The notes beneath the pieces were generated by a model, which saw only the letters and a list, made by a program, of their open reading frames with translations, was not told the origin of the DNA and ran no database searches. A program made the translations under genes and the position numbers. Source: CATOSP01 sp965216155 (GTDB taxonomy: Bacteria > Chloroflexota > Dehalococcoidia > Lucifugimonadales > UBA3495). From it: a stretch of DNA of 64,000 nt. Below are positions 1 through 7,832 of the stretch, in pieces; position 1 is the first letter of the stretch, and the number at the start of each line of letters is the position of its first letter. The stretch lies in assembly GCA_965216155.1 (NCBI GenBank), contig CBDCFD010000005.1, positions 682,001-746,000 on the forward strand, written 5' to 3'.

Positions 1-21
1 AGTAATTCTGGTGGGTTGGAC

Positions 22-1467
22 CTAAGCGACGGTACTGGCCAGCCGTTCCAGGTTGGCAGCCTCGGGGGAGTCGGCGTCGCCTGTGCTCCAGCCTATCGCG
101 GCGTCTTTCAATGTTGTGGCCGCGGCTATGACTTCCCCGTTTCCGGTCTGGGCCCGGCCCATCCAGAACTCGTCGCGGACGGAGGTCCTGCGATTCAGCC
201 TTTCCTGGAGCATGCTTTTTGCGTTTTCAAACTGCTCGGCCCGGATGTAGGCTTCCAACAGAGTGTCCTCGAAGACCTCACGTTGGGCGTGGCTGCCGCC
301 GATTCGGGCAAGCTCACGGACGGGCCGTTCCATAAAGCGCACCGTCTCGCCGTAATTGCCTTCGGCGAAGGCGGCAATTCCCTGGACCATGGGCAGGGTC
401 ATCTCGCCGACGAGAACGTTGCCTTCGTCCGCTGCCGACCTCAGACTCCCGATAGTTTTTTCCAGGGCTTCATGGTCGCCCGCCGCCGCAAAGGCCAGCG
501 CCGCGTGGGCGTCACGGAAGGGAGGCCCGGGGTTTCCGGCGGCGGGGAGGGCCTGGTCGCGGACCTCCTCCCATGGTTTGGGCGGGGGAGTACCGCCGTA
601 AATTGTCAGCCGCCACAGGAGCGAGGCGCTGTCCGCCAGCGATGCCGCGCTCTTGGATACCACGGAGGGGCGGATGTCGGTCTCGTACAGGTCCAGGGCG
701 CTCCGGTACCTTCCCATCGCAAGCTCGAACAGCGCCAGATGCCAGGAGAGATGGACGTGGTAGGAGGCGCGCTTGTCGAAGCCTTCCAACCAGTTCCCCA
801 GGAATCCACCACCGGAAGCGGCGTCGCCCTTCTCGAAGTAGAAGTGGGTTACCGAGTGACAGGCGACGGCGTTGCCGGGGTACATCTCCAGAGATGTACT
901 GGCCAACTTGAACGCTTCATCCAGCCGGCCCGTCTCATGGTGGGCGAAAGCATAGCTGCCCAGAAAGGCCCAGTCATCGCTACAATGCTTGGCGATGGTC
1001 TGGCAAAGGGCGAATAACTCGTCGGGGAAGTTAGGGACTCCCGCGCTGTGACAACCCTGCATGAAGAGACGCTGCGCCAAGCGGAGCATCAGCACGTCCC
1101 TGGGATACTCCTTCAGGTGTTCGCGGATGACGGCCAAGGACTCGATTCCCTTGTTGTTGATCCACAGGTCGATGGCCTCGATTCCGCTCTTCTCCCGGCC
1201 GGATATGCCCGAGGCCAGCGACTGGGCGCGGGCAACGCCCTCCTTGGCCTGTGAGGCCGTGCCTCGCATCATGTCCACCCACGCCATCCCGGCGTGGGCC
1301 AAAGCGAAGCCTTCGTCGGCCTCTATCGCTTTCTGGAACCGCTCCTCAGGGCCGTAGTTTTGGGACAGCAGCAGGTCAAGCCCCTCGAGGAAGTGGTCTG
1401 CCGCCGCGCCGGAGTTGGTGCTGATGGGAAGCCCAAAGCGGTCCTTGATTTTCGTTTCATTCTGCAT
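22..1467 (-). CDS. TPR-repeat protein, TTC38-like
   Basis: The 481-residue product is helical and repetitive, with several degenerate TPR units (for example near residues 40-75 and 160-205). The N-terminal FGLPISTNS segment, the AHHETGR-type turn and the HLSWHLALFEL segment near residue 240 recall the tetratricopeptide-repeat-38 family, which is found across bacteria and eukaryotes without a settled biochemical role. There is no signal peptide or membrane segment, so it is probably a cytoplasmic scaffold or binding protein. The ATG lies just downstream of a GGAGG-like stretch, and the TAG stop is 21 bases from the window edge, so the gene is complete. The family call is moderate; the TPR-like fold is clear. 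Confidence 0.75.
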   Translation of the reverse strand: MQNETKIKDRFGLPISTNSGAAADHFLEGLDLLLSQNYGPEERFQKAIEADEGFALAHAGMAWVDMMRGTASQAKEGVARAQSLASGISGREKSGIEAIDLWINNKGIESLAVIREHLKEYPRDVLMLRLAQRLFMQGCHSAGVPNFPDELFALCQTIAKHCSDDWAFLGSYAFAHHETGRLDEAFKLASTSLEMYPGNAVACHSVTHFYFEKGDAASGGGFLGNWLEGFDKRASYHVHLSWHLALFELAMGRYRSALDLYETDIRPSVVSKSAASLADSASLLWRLTIYGGTPPPKPWEEVRDQALPAAGNPGPPFRDAHAALAFAAAGDHEALEKTIGSLRSAADEGNVLVGEMTLPMVQGIAAFAEGNYGETVRFMERPVRELARIGGSHAQREVFEDTLLEAYIRAEQFENAKSMLQERLNRRTSVRDEFWMGRAQTGNGEVIAAATTLKDAAIGWSTGDADSPEAANLERLASTVA

Positions 1468-1491
1468 TGTTTGCCTCCTGGTAGCGTGTCC

Positions 1492-1968
1492 TCAGAAATT
1501 AAGTTCCGGGGGCAATACCCATCCGGCGACCAAGTTGAGAGGGTCGAGGACCAGCCGGTTTTTCGACCTGTCCGCTTGGAGATAACACAGGTTTATGAAG
1601 TCTCTTCCGAGCAGGGAAGGCAGATCCATGATGGTGGGTGAGCCGGTCCTGCCGCCCAGGAGAATATCGAAATGACAGTATCTTTCTTCCCCGCATCGGT
1701 CTATGAGCACAAGTATAGCTTCCTCGCAGTAATAATCCAGCCCGCCTCCAATCCCAGACCCCGTTATCAGGTTATTCCTTCGCAACCTACGATAGTCGAT
1801 ATTGAGCTTTTCCATGTCCACTGGATGAATGCACGTTCTGTCGGCCCCCGTGTCGATAAGGAAATCGACACGGTTAGAAACCTGCAACCTTGGCAAGTAA
1901 ACTGTGGCCTCCACGTATGGTGCAGGCGTTAGACTGACGCCCGTCTTATAATAGCCCTCTATGGACAT
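1492..1968 (-). CDS. Retropepsin-like aspartyl protease (clan AA)
   Basis: This 158-residue protein carries the DTGAD catalytic motif of single-domain retroviral-type aspartyl proteases at residues 39-43, after a beta-rich lead-in. A hydrophobic LLGRDF segment near residue 120 matches the second conserved block of the family. Such proteins act as homodimers, each subunit giving one Asp. It follows the DUF5678-like gene by only 7 bases on the same strand, so the two are probably co-transcribed. Substrate is unknown. There is no signal peptide. Confidence 0.75.
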   Translation of the reverse strand: MSIEGYYKTGVSLTPAPYVEATVYLPRLQVSNRVDFLIDTGADRTCIHPVDMEKLNIDYRRLRRNNLITGSGIGGGLDYYCEEAILVLIDRCGEERYCHFDILLGGRTGSPTIMDLPSLLGRDFINLCYLQADRSKNRLVLDPLNLVAGWVLPPELNF

Positions 1969-1975
1969 GCTGCCG

Positions 1976-2269
1976 TTACACTATCAGGAGGATCGGGTTA
2001 GTTGCCATAAATTCAATCGCGACCCCGTCCCTGGGGATACCTTCTTTTTCGAGTTTTCGCAAGAGGATTTTCCGGTACTTCCCTGTACCAACCACTTTCT
2101 TCTGGTATACAGCGACGTAGTGGTCAGGGAACTCCTTCACCAATTCCGGTACAAGTGAATCGAGATATATGACATCCTCTCTGTACTGCTTGAGTTGGTC
2201 CATCAGGGTTTCCATGTCTGGAACGCCTGACACCGCGAGCATTTCCGCAATCAGTTCCTCATTAGTCAT
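1976..2269 (-). CDS. Small DUF5678-like protein
   Basis: A 97-residue acidic protein. An EFPDHYVAVYQKKVVGTG segment in its middle resembles the DUF5678 core (a tryptophan/tyrosine-valine-alanine hairpin seen in many small bacterial proteins). The N-terminal 40 residues look helical. It is encoded immediately upstream of a retropepsin-like protease, and small proteins of this kind often precede such proteases, suggesting a partner or substrate role (inference). The start ATG follows a GGAGGGACC-like ribosome-binding stretch. Confidence 0.6.
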   Translation of the reverse strand: MTNEELIAEMLAVSGVPDMETLMDQLKQYREDVIYLDSLVPELVKEFPDHYVAVYQKKVVGTGKYRKILLRKLEKEGIPRDGVAIEFMATNPILLIV

Positions 2270-2685
2270 GGTCCCTCCTGTGCGGCGCTCTTGCGCAGTA
2301 GGTTCATTGTAACGCAGGCAAATGGGAATCTACAGGTGTTCCGGCGGGGGATCGGTCAGAATAGGGGAGAGTAGTTTAGACAGCGGGGGCTACCCTCTGT
2401 CAACGGAGTTATTCCCCAACCCTGAGTGCACCAAAAGAATAATCAACAAGCGATTTCAGCTCATCATGTTGGGATTCAGGAATCTGGTAAGTCGCGCTGA
2501 AACCGATGGCCCCCTCGTGCAAGTAAATCAAGCGGCTCGACCTTACGTTTCCTCCAAACTCGGTGAATTCCAGCCTCTCGGCCGGTAACCCCTGAGATGT
2601 TTCGGTCCCTTTGCCGGGATACCAGTTCAAAACCCGGAATGGTCGCCTCCAAAGCTCCTAAAGTCATCTCCACGTATTCCTCTAA

Positions 2686-3567
2686 GAACCTGTCTACGAT
2701 CTGTGGAATATGTTAAGTTGAGACTATTACCAAGGCAGGGTAATCATGTCTCATTCCTATCCCAGCGACATTAGCCGGGAGCAATTTGCCCGGATTCTTC
2801 CCACGTTGGAGGCGGCCCGCCGACGGACCAAGCCCCGCACCGTGGACTTGTACGACGTTTTCTGCGGGGTGCTGTACCTCCTGAAAAGCGGGCGCCAGTG
2901 GCGGATGCTGCCTGCGGACTTCCCGGATTGGCGCACTGGCTACAAGTATTTCCGGCAATGGAGTGAGCGGCCCGGCCCGGAGCAAGAATCCATTCTGGAG
3001 CAGGTCTTAAAAAAATCGGTTGGCACGGCCCGACGGAGCAATGGTCGAAAAGAGCAGACCAGTTTCTGCATCGTGGACGCCCAGAGCGTCAGGAACACTG
3101 ACAGCGCCGAGCACAAGGGCTATGACGCGGGCAAGAAGGTGTCCGGGATCAAGCGTCACATCGCGGTGGACACGCAGGGGTTGCCCCATGCGATTCACGT
3201 GACCACCGCCAACGTTACCGACCGGGCTGGGGCTTTGGCGATGTTTGACCAACGCCAGGCCGACCTGAGCCGGGTGCAGAACGTGCTGGTCGATGGGGGT
3301 TACACCGGGAAGCCCTTTGCCGCGGCGGTACAGAGCCTGTTGGGAGCCTCGGTGGAAGTGGTGAAACGCAATGAACTGCACACCTTCGTGGTGCTGCCTG
3401 CCTTTAGCCCCCGTGAAGACGGGGGGATGGGTGGTGGAGCGATCCTTTGCCTGGCTGGAGAAGTGCCGCCGACTCTGGAAGAACTGCGAGAGAAAGCTGA
3501 ATACCAGTCTGCAAATGGTGGTTCTTGCCTTCGCGACGCTAATCCTGAAGAGATTGTAAACAGGCTC
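2686..3567 (+). mobile_element. IS5-family insertion sequence (IS1031-like), 882 bp
   Basis: The ends are imperfect inverted repeats: GAACCTGTCTACGATCT at the left and, reverse-complemented, GAGCCTGTTTACAATCT at the right (about 14 of 17 match). The element is flanked by a 3-bp direct repeat TAA (2683-2685 and 3568-3570), which fits the TNA target preference of the IS1031 group. Excising it restores an open reading frame in the flanking lipoprotein gene, which proves the insertion. It contains one transposase gene. Confidence 0.9.
2746..3559 (+). pseudogene. IS5-family DDE transposase, frameshifted
   Basis: Residues 1-220 show the IS5/IS427 layout: a DUF4096-type N-terminus, DAQSV (first catalytic Asp), GYDAGKKVSGIKRH, and DGGYTG (second Asp). 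The last third, WVVERSFAWLEKCRRL, holds the catalytic Glu but lies in the +1 frame relative to the start. The shift falls in or beside a run of six G at 3421-3426 within a perfect 7-bp hairpin (CCCCCGT, GAAG loop, ACGGGGG). In the unshifted frame the protein lacks the catalytic Glu. It is either dead or depends on frameshifting. Confidence 0.8.
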
Positions 3568-3917
3568 TAAGGTCGATTCTTCATACGCGCCGCTCAGGTC
3601 CTCTATCAATACTCCGAACATTACCCGGTTTTCATCCAGCAGTTCAAGCGGGTCCCGGTCATAGTTTGAGAAAAGAATGGTCATGGGATGATGGGCCGCG
3701 AAGGGCCGTATTCTCACCCATTCAGTGGGGTACGGGATAGTGAACGGATGGCCCGCATTTCCGTATACAGTCATGGTCACGAAGGGGCTGTCTACAGTAG
3801 AGATTTCTTCGTAGGAAGGGGAGTTTTCCTGAATTCTCCGGTGGATGAGCGGAGCCAAAAAGACAGCATCCTCCCGGGCAACTTCGCCGTCAACACCCCA
3901 TACTTCTACCAGTGCGG

Positions 3918-4634
3918 TTATGCGCCCCCGCGCGAAGAGCATCCAGTAGAAATCCAGGTTTCCAGTCCCGGTCTCCAACTTCGCCAGGAGTCCGGCGGAA
4001 GCGTGGCCTGCCGCCGGGACGTCCAGCGCTCAACGGCGACATTCCCTACGTCCTCCGGGGCCGGTACGCCTGGGGACCCCCTCTCCGTTTCCAGCCTCTG
4101 TCCGATTAGTCCAACCAATACTTCCTGGTCAAATCCTTTAATTGCCGAGACCAGCCCTCGCGCATCGCTTTCACTGAAATATAGCTTTACCTCGGTTTTG
4201 ACAGCGGATGCCTTGGAAGACTCCAGACCAATTCCGAGTCCTGCGGGTCCGAAATCCCGGCTATACGAAGCGATAGCATAAGAATCTTCCGCGAAGCCCT
4301 GGCTTGCAACGACTGCGCTCGATAAGTCGGACAAAGTTGGGAGCATGAACGGGACGTCATAACCTTCCTGCAAGGCAGCTTTGGCCGGATCAAAGCTGGG
4401 AGCCGGATTTGGTACAGGTGTTGGAGCCGGTGCGGGCGCGGTGGTAGGAGTCTGCTCGGGCGTGGGCCTTGCTGTCGGCGTTGGCGCGAGAGTTGGAGTA
4501 GATACCGGCGTTGCAGTAGGACCCGCTGTTGGAGCCGGAGTGTAAGCCGGTGTAGCAGCAGGCGCGGACTGAGTACATGCCACTGCGATGGCAAATGCCA
4601 CAATCAGCAATACAGGCGCGAGGCGCAGACCCAT
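3918..4634 (-). CDS. N-terminal fragment of the disrupted lipoprotein
   Basis: This is the longest open piece of the broken gene. It has an N-terminal hydrophobic helix ending in AVACT (a lipobox-like site, Cys20), then a roughly 60-residue linker of Pro, Thr and Ala repeats typical of lipoproteins tethered outside the membrane, then a globular segment. The last 25-30 residues (after RWTSRRQ) are out-of-frame read-through and should not be trusted. Confidence 0.55.
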   Translation of the reverse strand: MGLRLAPVLLIVAFAIAVACTQSAPAATPAYTPAPTAGPTATPVSTPTLAPTPTARPTPEQTPTTAPAPAPTPVPNPAPSFDPAKAALQEGYDVPFMLPTLSDLSSAVVASQGFAEDSYAIASYSRDFGPAGLGIGLESSKASAVKTEVKLYFSESDARGLVSAIKGFDQEVLVGLIGQRLETERGSPGVPAPEDVGNVAVERWTSRRQATLPPDSWRSWRPGLETWISTGCSSRGGA

Positions 4635-4741
4635 TTACAATCTCTTTCCCCGAAGTCAGACTTGTCACTCGCGCTGGATGAGTGAACTATAACACGCAAC
4701 CTCTTTGCGGACAGAGTAGAATAAACGAGAGGAAATAAGAA

Positions 4742-5098
4742 ATGGGCACGTTCAACTGGCCAATGACGATTACTACCCTTGATGGTGGACAAACTCGAGA
4801 AGTAGAGGCGACGGTGGATACTGCGGCCACGTACACCGTGCTGCCATCCAATATGTTGCGGGAACTTGGAGTCTCGGCAACACGACAGGGCCGCTTCGAG
4901 TTCGGGGATGGCCGCATAGATGACTTGGACATGGGCGAGGTCCGGGCGACTGTTAATGGCGTGAGTGCTGTTACTCCTGTCGTTTTTGGAGGGGATGATA
5001 CTCAGCCGCTCTTGGGTGCGGTGACAATGGAGATATTGCTGTTGGCAGTCGATCCATTGAATCAAAGGCTGGTCCCGACTAACGCTATCTGGTATTAA
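4742..5098 (+). CDS. Clan AA aspartyl protease homolog with DTAA instead of DTGA
   Basis: The 118-residue protein follows the small retropepsin family closely: a VDTAATYTVLP active-site strand at residues 25-35, LRELGV, FGDGR, and a C-terminal LLGAVTMEIL...DPLNQRLVPT block. The usual catalytic DTGA triplet reads DTAA (residues 26-29), so the flap-proximal Gly is Ala. The Asp is kept. The start ATG follows a GAGAGGAAATAAGA ribosome-binding stretch. It may be a weak protease or a binding-only homolog. This is the second retropepsin-like gene within 3 kb. Confidence 0.75.
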   Translation: MGTFNWPMTITTLDGGQTREVEATVDTAATYTVLPSNMLRELGVSATRQGRFEFGDGRIDDLDMGEVRATVNGVSAVTPVVFGGDDTQPLLGAVTMEILLLAVDPLNQRLVPTNAIWY

Positions 5099-5134
5099 GC
5101 GACTTCGATATTCAGTCATCGAGGGTTAAATCCG

Positions 5135-6088
5135 ATGAGTTTCAAACTGGTAATTTGCCCCCCCAACTATCAGGAGCATTGGCCGGAGCGGTTGCGCGAG
5201 GAGATTCCCGACATCGACGTCCACGTCTGCCCCACCGTCGGGGAGGCGATGGAGGTAATCGGTGACGCCGACGCCGCGTTCGGCGACATCGTTCCCGAAC
5301 TGCTGGAGCGGGCCCAAAACCTGAAGTGGATCGCCTGTCCCCAGGCCGGGCCTCGCGCCGGTTACTACCACGAGTCGTTGATAGACAGCGACGTGGTGGT
5401 CACCAACACGCGCGAGATATACAACGATCATATCAGCGCGCACATCATGTCGTTGCTCTTGGGATTTGCCCGCGGGCTCCAAGTGTATATCCCCCAGCAG
5501 GTCGAAGGGATGTGGATGCAGGGCTACGAGACCATATACCTGCCGGAAGCCATAGCCATTGTCGTTGGTGTAGGCGGGGTCGGCGGCGAGACGGCCCGGT
5601 TGTGCTCCGAGTTCGGGATGACGGTCCTGGGCGTCGATCCCCGGCTGGCTGCGCCGACACAGGGTATTGCGGAGCTGCATCGTCCCGGAGAATTGCTTCA
5701 GGTACTTCCACGGGCAGACTTCGTAATTGTAACCGTTCCTGAAACTCCCGAGACCCAGGGAATGTTCGGCGCGGCCCAATTCCGGGCGATGAAGAGCAGC
5801 GGGTTCTTCATAAACATTGGCCGCGGGGCAACAGTGATTCTCGACGACCTGGTGGATGCGCTGCGGGCCGGTGAGATTGCCGGAGCGGGGCTCGACGTGT
5901 TCCAGATCGAGCCGTTGCCGGAGGGGCATCCTCTCTGGACCACGCCGGGAGTGCTAATCACCCCACACGTGGCGGGCGACGGTCCCTATCTCGACCACTG
6001 GCGCACCGAGCTCTTCATAGATAATTGCAGACGTTTCAACGAGGGCAGGGAACTCCGCAACGTGGTGGACAAGGCCAACTGGTTCTAG
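5135..6088 (+). CDS. D-2-hydroxyacid dehydrogenase, NAD(P)-dependent
   Basis: The 317-residue protein has the two-lobe layout of the family: a flavodoxin-like N-terminal catalytic half, a Rossmann nucleotide-binding motif GVGGVGGETA near residue 148 followed by an acidic/Arg GVDPR segment, the signature FINIGRGATVILDDL (residues about 225-240) and GLDVFQIEPLPEGHPLW with TPHVAG near the end carrying the catalytic Glu-His pair. It should reduce 2-keto acids or oxidise D-2-hydroxyacids; the substrate cannot be read from sequence. A strong terminator follows at 6129-6167. Confidence 0.9.
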   Translation: MSFKLVICPPNYQEHWPERLREEIPDIDVHVCPTVGEAMEVIGDADAAFGDIVPELLERAQNLKWIACPQAGPRAGYYHESLIDSDVVVTNTREIYNDHISAHIMSLLLGFARGLQVYIPQQVEGMWMQGYETIYLPEAIAIVVGVGGVGGETARLCSEFGMTVLGVDPRLAAPTQGIAELHRPGELLQVLPRADFVIVTVPETPETQGMFGAAQFRAMKSSGFFINIGRGATVILDDLVDALRAGEIAGAGLDVFQIEPLPEGHPLWTTPGVLITPHVAGDGPYLDHWRTELFIDNCRRFNEGRELRNVVDKANWF

Positions 6089-6128
6089 GTCGGGAGGATT
6101 GTCCAGTAGCTGAATGGGGACCGATTAG

Positions 6129-6167
6129 AAAGGCCCCGGCCCGCCTGTTACAGGGGCCGGGGCCTTT
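6129..6167. terminator. Bidirectional terminator hairpin
   Basis: A perfect 14-bp stem, AAAGGCCCCGGCCC with its complement GGGCCGGGGCCTTT around an 11-nt loop, lies between two convergent genes (hydroxyacid dehydrogenase and GMC oxidoreductase). The A/T tails on both sides suit factor-independent termination in both directions. Confidence 0.85.
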
Positions 6168-6217
6168 CTCTGTCACTCCTGTAGACGGCCCGATCGAGGC
6201 CGCCTTTCGACCAGAGG

Positions 6218-7768
6218 TTAGGAACCCTGGATGATGAAGTCTGAGATCCGCTCGCCGATCATCATGGTGGTGACGTTGGTGTTGGCACGGATGCAGTCGG
6301 GCATGATGGATGCGTCGACCACTCGGATCCCCTCCAGGCCGTGGACCTTGCCGTGCTGGTCTACGACCGCCATTGGGTCTGAGGCCGGGCCCATTTTGCA
6401 GGTGCAAGAGATGTGCTGGGAAGTCGTGACCACCCTCTTCATCCACTTATCCAGTGCTTCGTCCGAGGCCAGGTCCTCGTCGGTGGGGTCGACACGTTCC
6501 TGGACGATGTCCTTGAAGGACTCGTGCTCGCCCAGGTCCACACAGATGCGCACCGACTCCCGCAGCCGCTGCCGGTCGAATTCTTCCTCCAGGTAATGGT
6601 ACTCGAGGACCGGCTGCACAGTAGGATCAGTGGAAGCGAGGCGCAACTCGCCCGCGCCCACAGCCAGGTAGATACCGGCGGTCATGCGGATGCCCAGGGG
6701 CTCCATCCGGTTTCCACCCAGGTTGACCCGCTCGGTGGCGAAGGACTGCATAGATATTTTCATGTCGTTGCGCAGGTCGGAATCCTGAGCCGTGTATCGG
6801 AGGGTAAGCTGCATTCTGGGAGCCAGGCCATCAAGATCGAACCCAGGTCTGGTGCGCCAGGTGACCCAAACACCGGGGTGGTCGCGCATGTTCTGGCCGA
6901 TTCCGGGCTTATCCGAGATTATGGGGATACCAAGACTCCGCAGGTGCTCGGCAGGTCCGACGCCGGACAGCATCAGAATTTGCGGTGAGCCGATGGCCCC
7001 GGCGGACAAAATGATCTCGTCGCCCTCGACGACAAACCTTTCGCCGCCGCTCTCCAGCTCAACGCCCGTGGCGCGGTCGCCTTCGAACACGATCCGGTAG
7101 ACCGTGCAATTGGGCCTGATGGTCAGGTTTAACCGGTGCCGGGCCTGGTCCAAATACCCCAGCGCGGTGCTCATGCGGATGCCATTGGGGTTGTTCAGGG
7201 GCGTCGGTCCCACTCCCCAGGAGTCAGGATGGTTGTGGTCTGGGCAGTCGGGATACCCTGCGGCCAATGCTGCCTCGTGGAAAGCCACCTGCGCGGGAAG
7301 CCAGGTCTCCCTCTTGAAGCGGTGCATCACGATGGGGCCGTCGGAGTTGTGGAAGTCGTCGCTCCCGAAGTCGGTGTCGGTCTCTATCTTGCGGAAGTAG
7401 GGGAGCAGCTTTTGGAAAGTCCATTCGTCGTTGCCGAAAGACGCCCAGGTGTCATAGTCCTCGGGCACGCCTCGCAGGAAGACTTGACCATTGATCGCGC
7501 TGGAGCCGCCCGTGACCTTTCCCCTTGGGACCATCATCTCGGGGGCCTCTTCAGTGCCCTTGCCGACGAACTGCCAGTTGTGGTCGCTGGTCATGACGTC
7601 GGCTTCGGTAGCGTAACCGAACTTCACCTCCTCCGGGAGGTGTTCGAAGTTGGGGTAGTCGGCGCCCGCTTCCAAGAGCAGCACCGACCGGTTAGGGTCC
7701 TCGGACAGCCGGGTAGCGAGGATTGACCCCGCCGATCCGGCGCCTATTACGATTTTGTCGTATCTCAT
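6218..7768 (-). CDS. GMC-family FAD-dependent oxidoreductase (choline dehydrogenase-like)
   Basis: At 516 residues this has the family's normal length. Visible are the N-terminal FAD dinucleotide motif GAGSAG (residues 9-14) with the LLLEAG acid, the GMC signature GGSSAINGQVF near residue 87, the second signature GAIGSPQILMLSGVGP near residue 255, and the C-terminal active site SQHISCTCKMG (about residue 450) with the NTNVTTMMIGE helix near 493. It oxidises alcohol groups with FAD; the exact alcohol is unknown. The glutaredoxin-DinB gene ends 64 bases upstream on the same strand, so they may be co-transcribed. Confidence 0.92.
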   Translation of the reverse strand: MRYDKIVIGAGSAGSILATRLSEDPNRSVLLLEAGADYPNFEHLPEEVKFGYATEADVMTSDHNWQFVGKGTEEAPEMMVPRGKVTGGSSAINGQVFLRGVPEDYDTWASFGNDEWTFQKLLPYFRKIETDTDFGSDDFHNSDGPIVMHRFKRETWLPAQVAFHEAALAAGYPDCPDHNHPDSWGVGPTPLNNPNGIRMSTALGYLDQARHRLNLTIRPNCTVYRIVFEGDRATGVELESGGERFVVEGDEIILSAGAIGSPQILMLSGVGPAEHLRSLGIPIISDKPGIGQNMRDHPGVWVTWRTRPGFDLDGLAPRMQLTLRYTAQDSDLRNDMKISMQSFATERVNLGGNRMEPLGIRMTAGIYLAVGAGELRLASTDPTVQPVLEYHYLEEEFDRQRLRESVRICVDLGEHESFKDIVQERVDPTDEDLASDEALDKWMKRVVTTSQHISCTCKMGPASDPMAVVDQHGKVHGLEGIRVVDASIMPDCIRANTNVTTMMIGERISDFIIQGS

Positions 7769-7832
7769 GGTTCCTCCTTGAGGTGGGTCTGGTGATCCAG
7801 TCTTATACTCCAGGACAGGCTTGGCCCGGGCG

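Larger units (their letters stand above)
2409..4634 (-). pseudogene. Disrupted lipoprotein gene (two frameshifts and an IS insertion)
   Basis: Removing the insertion sequence at 2686-3567 and one TAA copy rejoins a single reading frame across the gap: ...EDLSGAYEESTLEEYVEMTLGAL... The N-terminal part (4634-3918) has a lipoprotein signal, a long Pro/Thr/Ala linker and a folded domain. Its frame then breaks near 4015-4030, after RWTSRRQ, and the sequence continues in another frame as LAKLETGTGNLDFYW... A second break near 2590-2600 moves the C-terminal end into the frame that ends at 2409 (ISG to LPAERLEF). The ancestral protein would have been about 440 residues, a secreted lipoprotein of unknown function. 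This is a decaying gene, not a functional CDS. Confidence 0.8.

Noticed and set aside
16..1017. Long forward open frame antisense to the TPR gene
   Set aside because: High GC leaves long open frames on the opposite strand; it lacks a ribosome-binding site and has no family resemblance.
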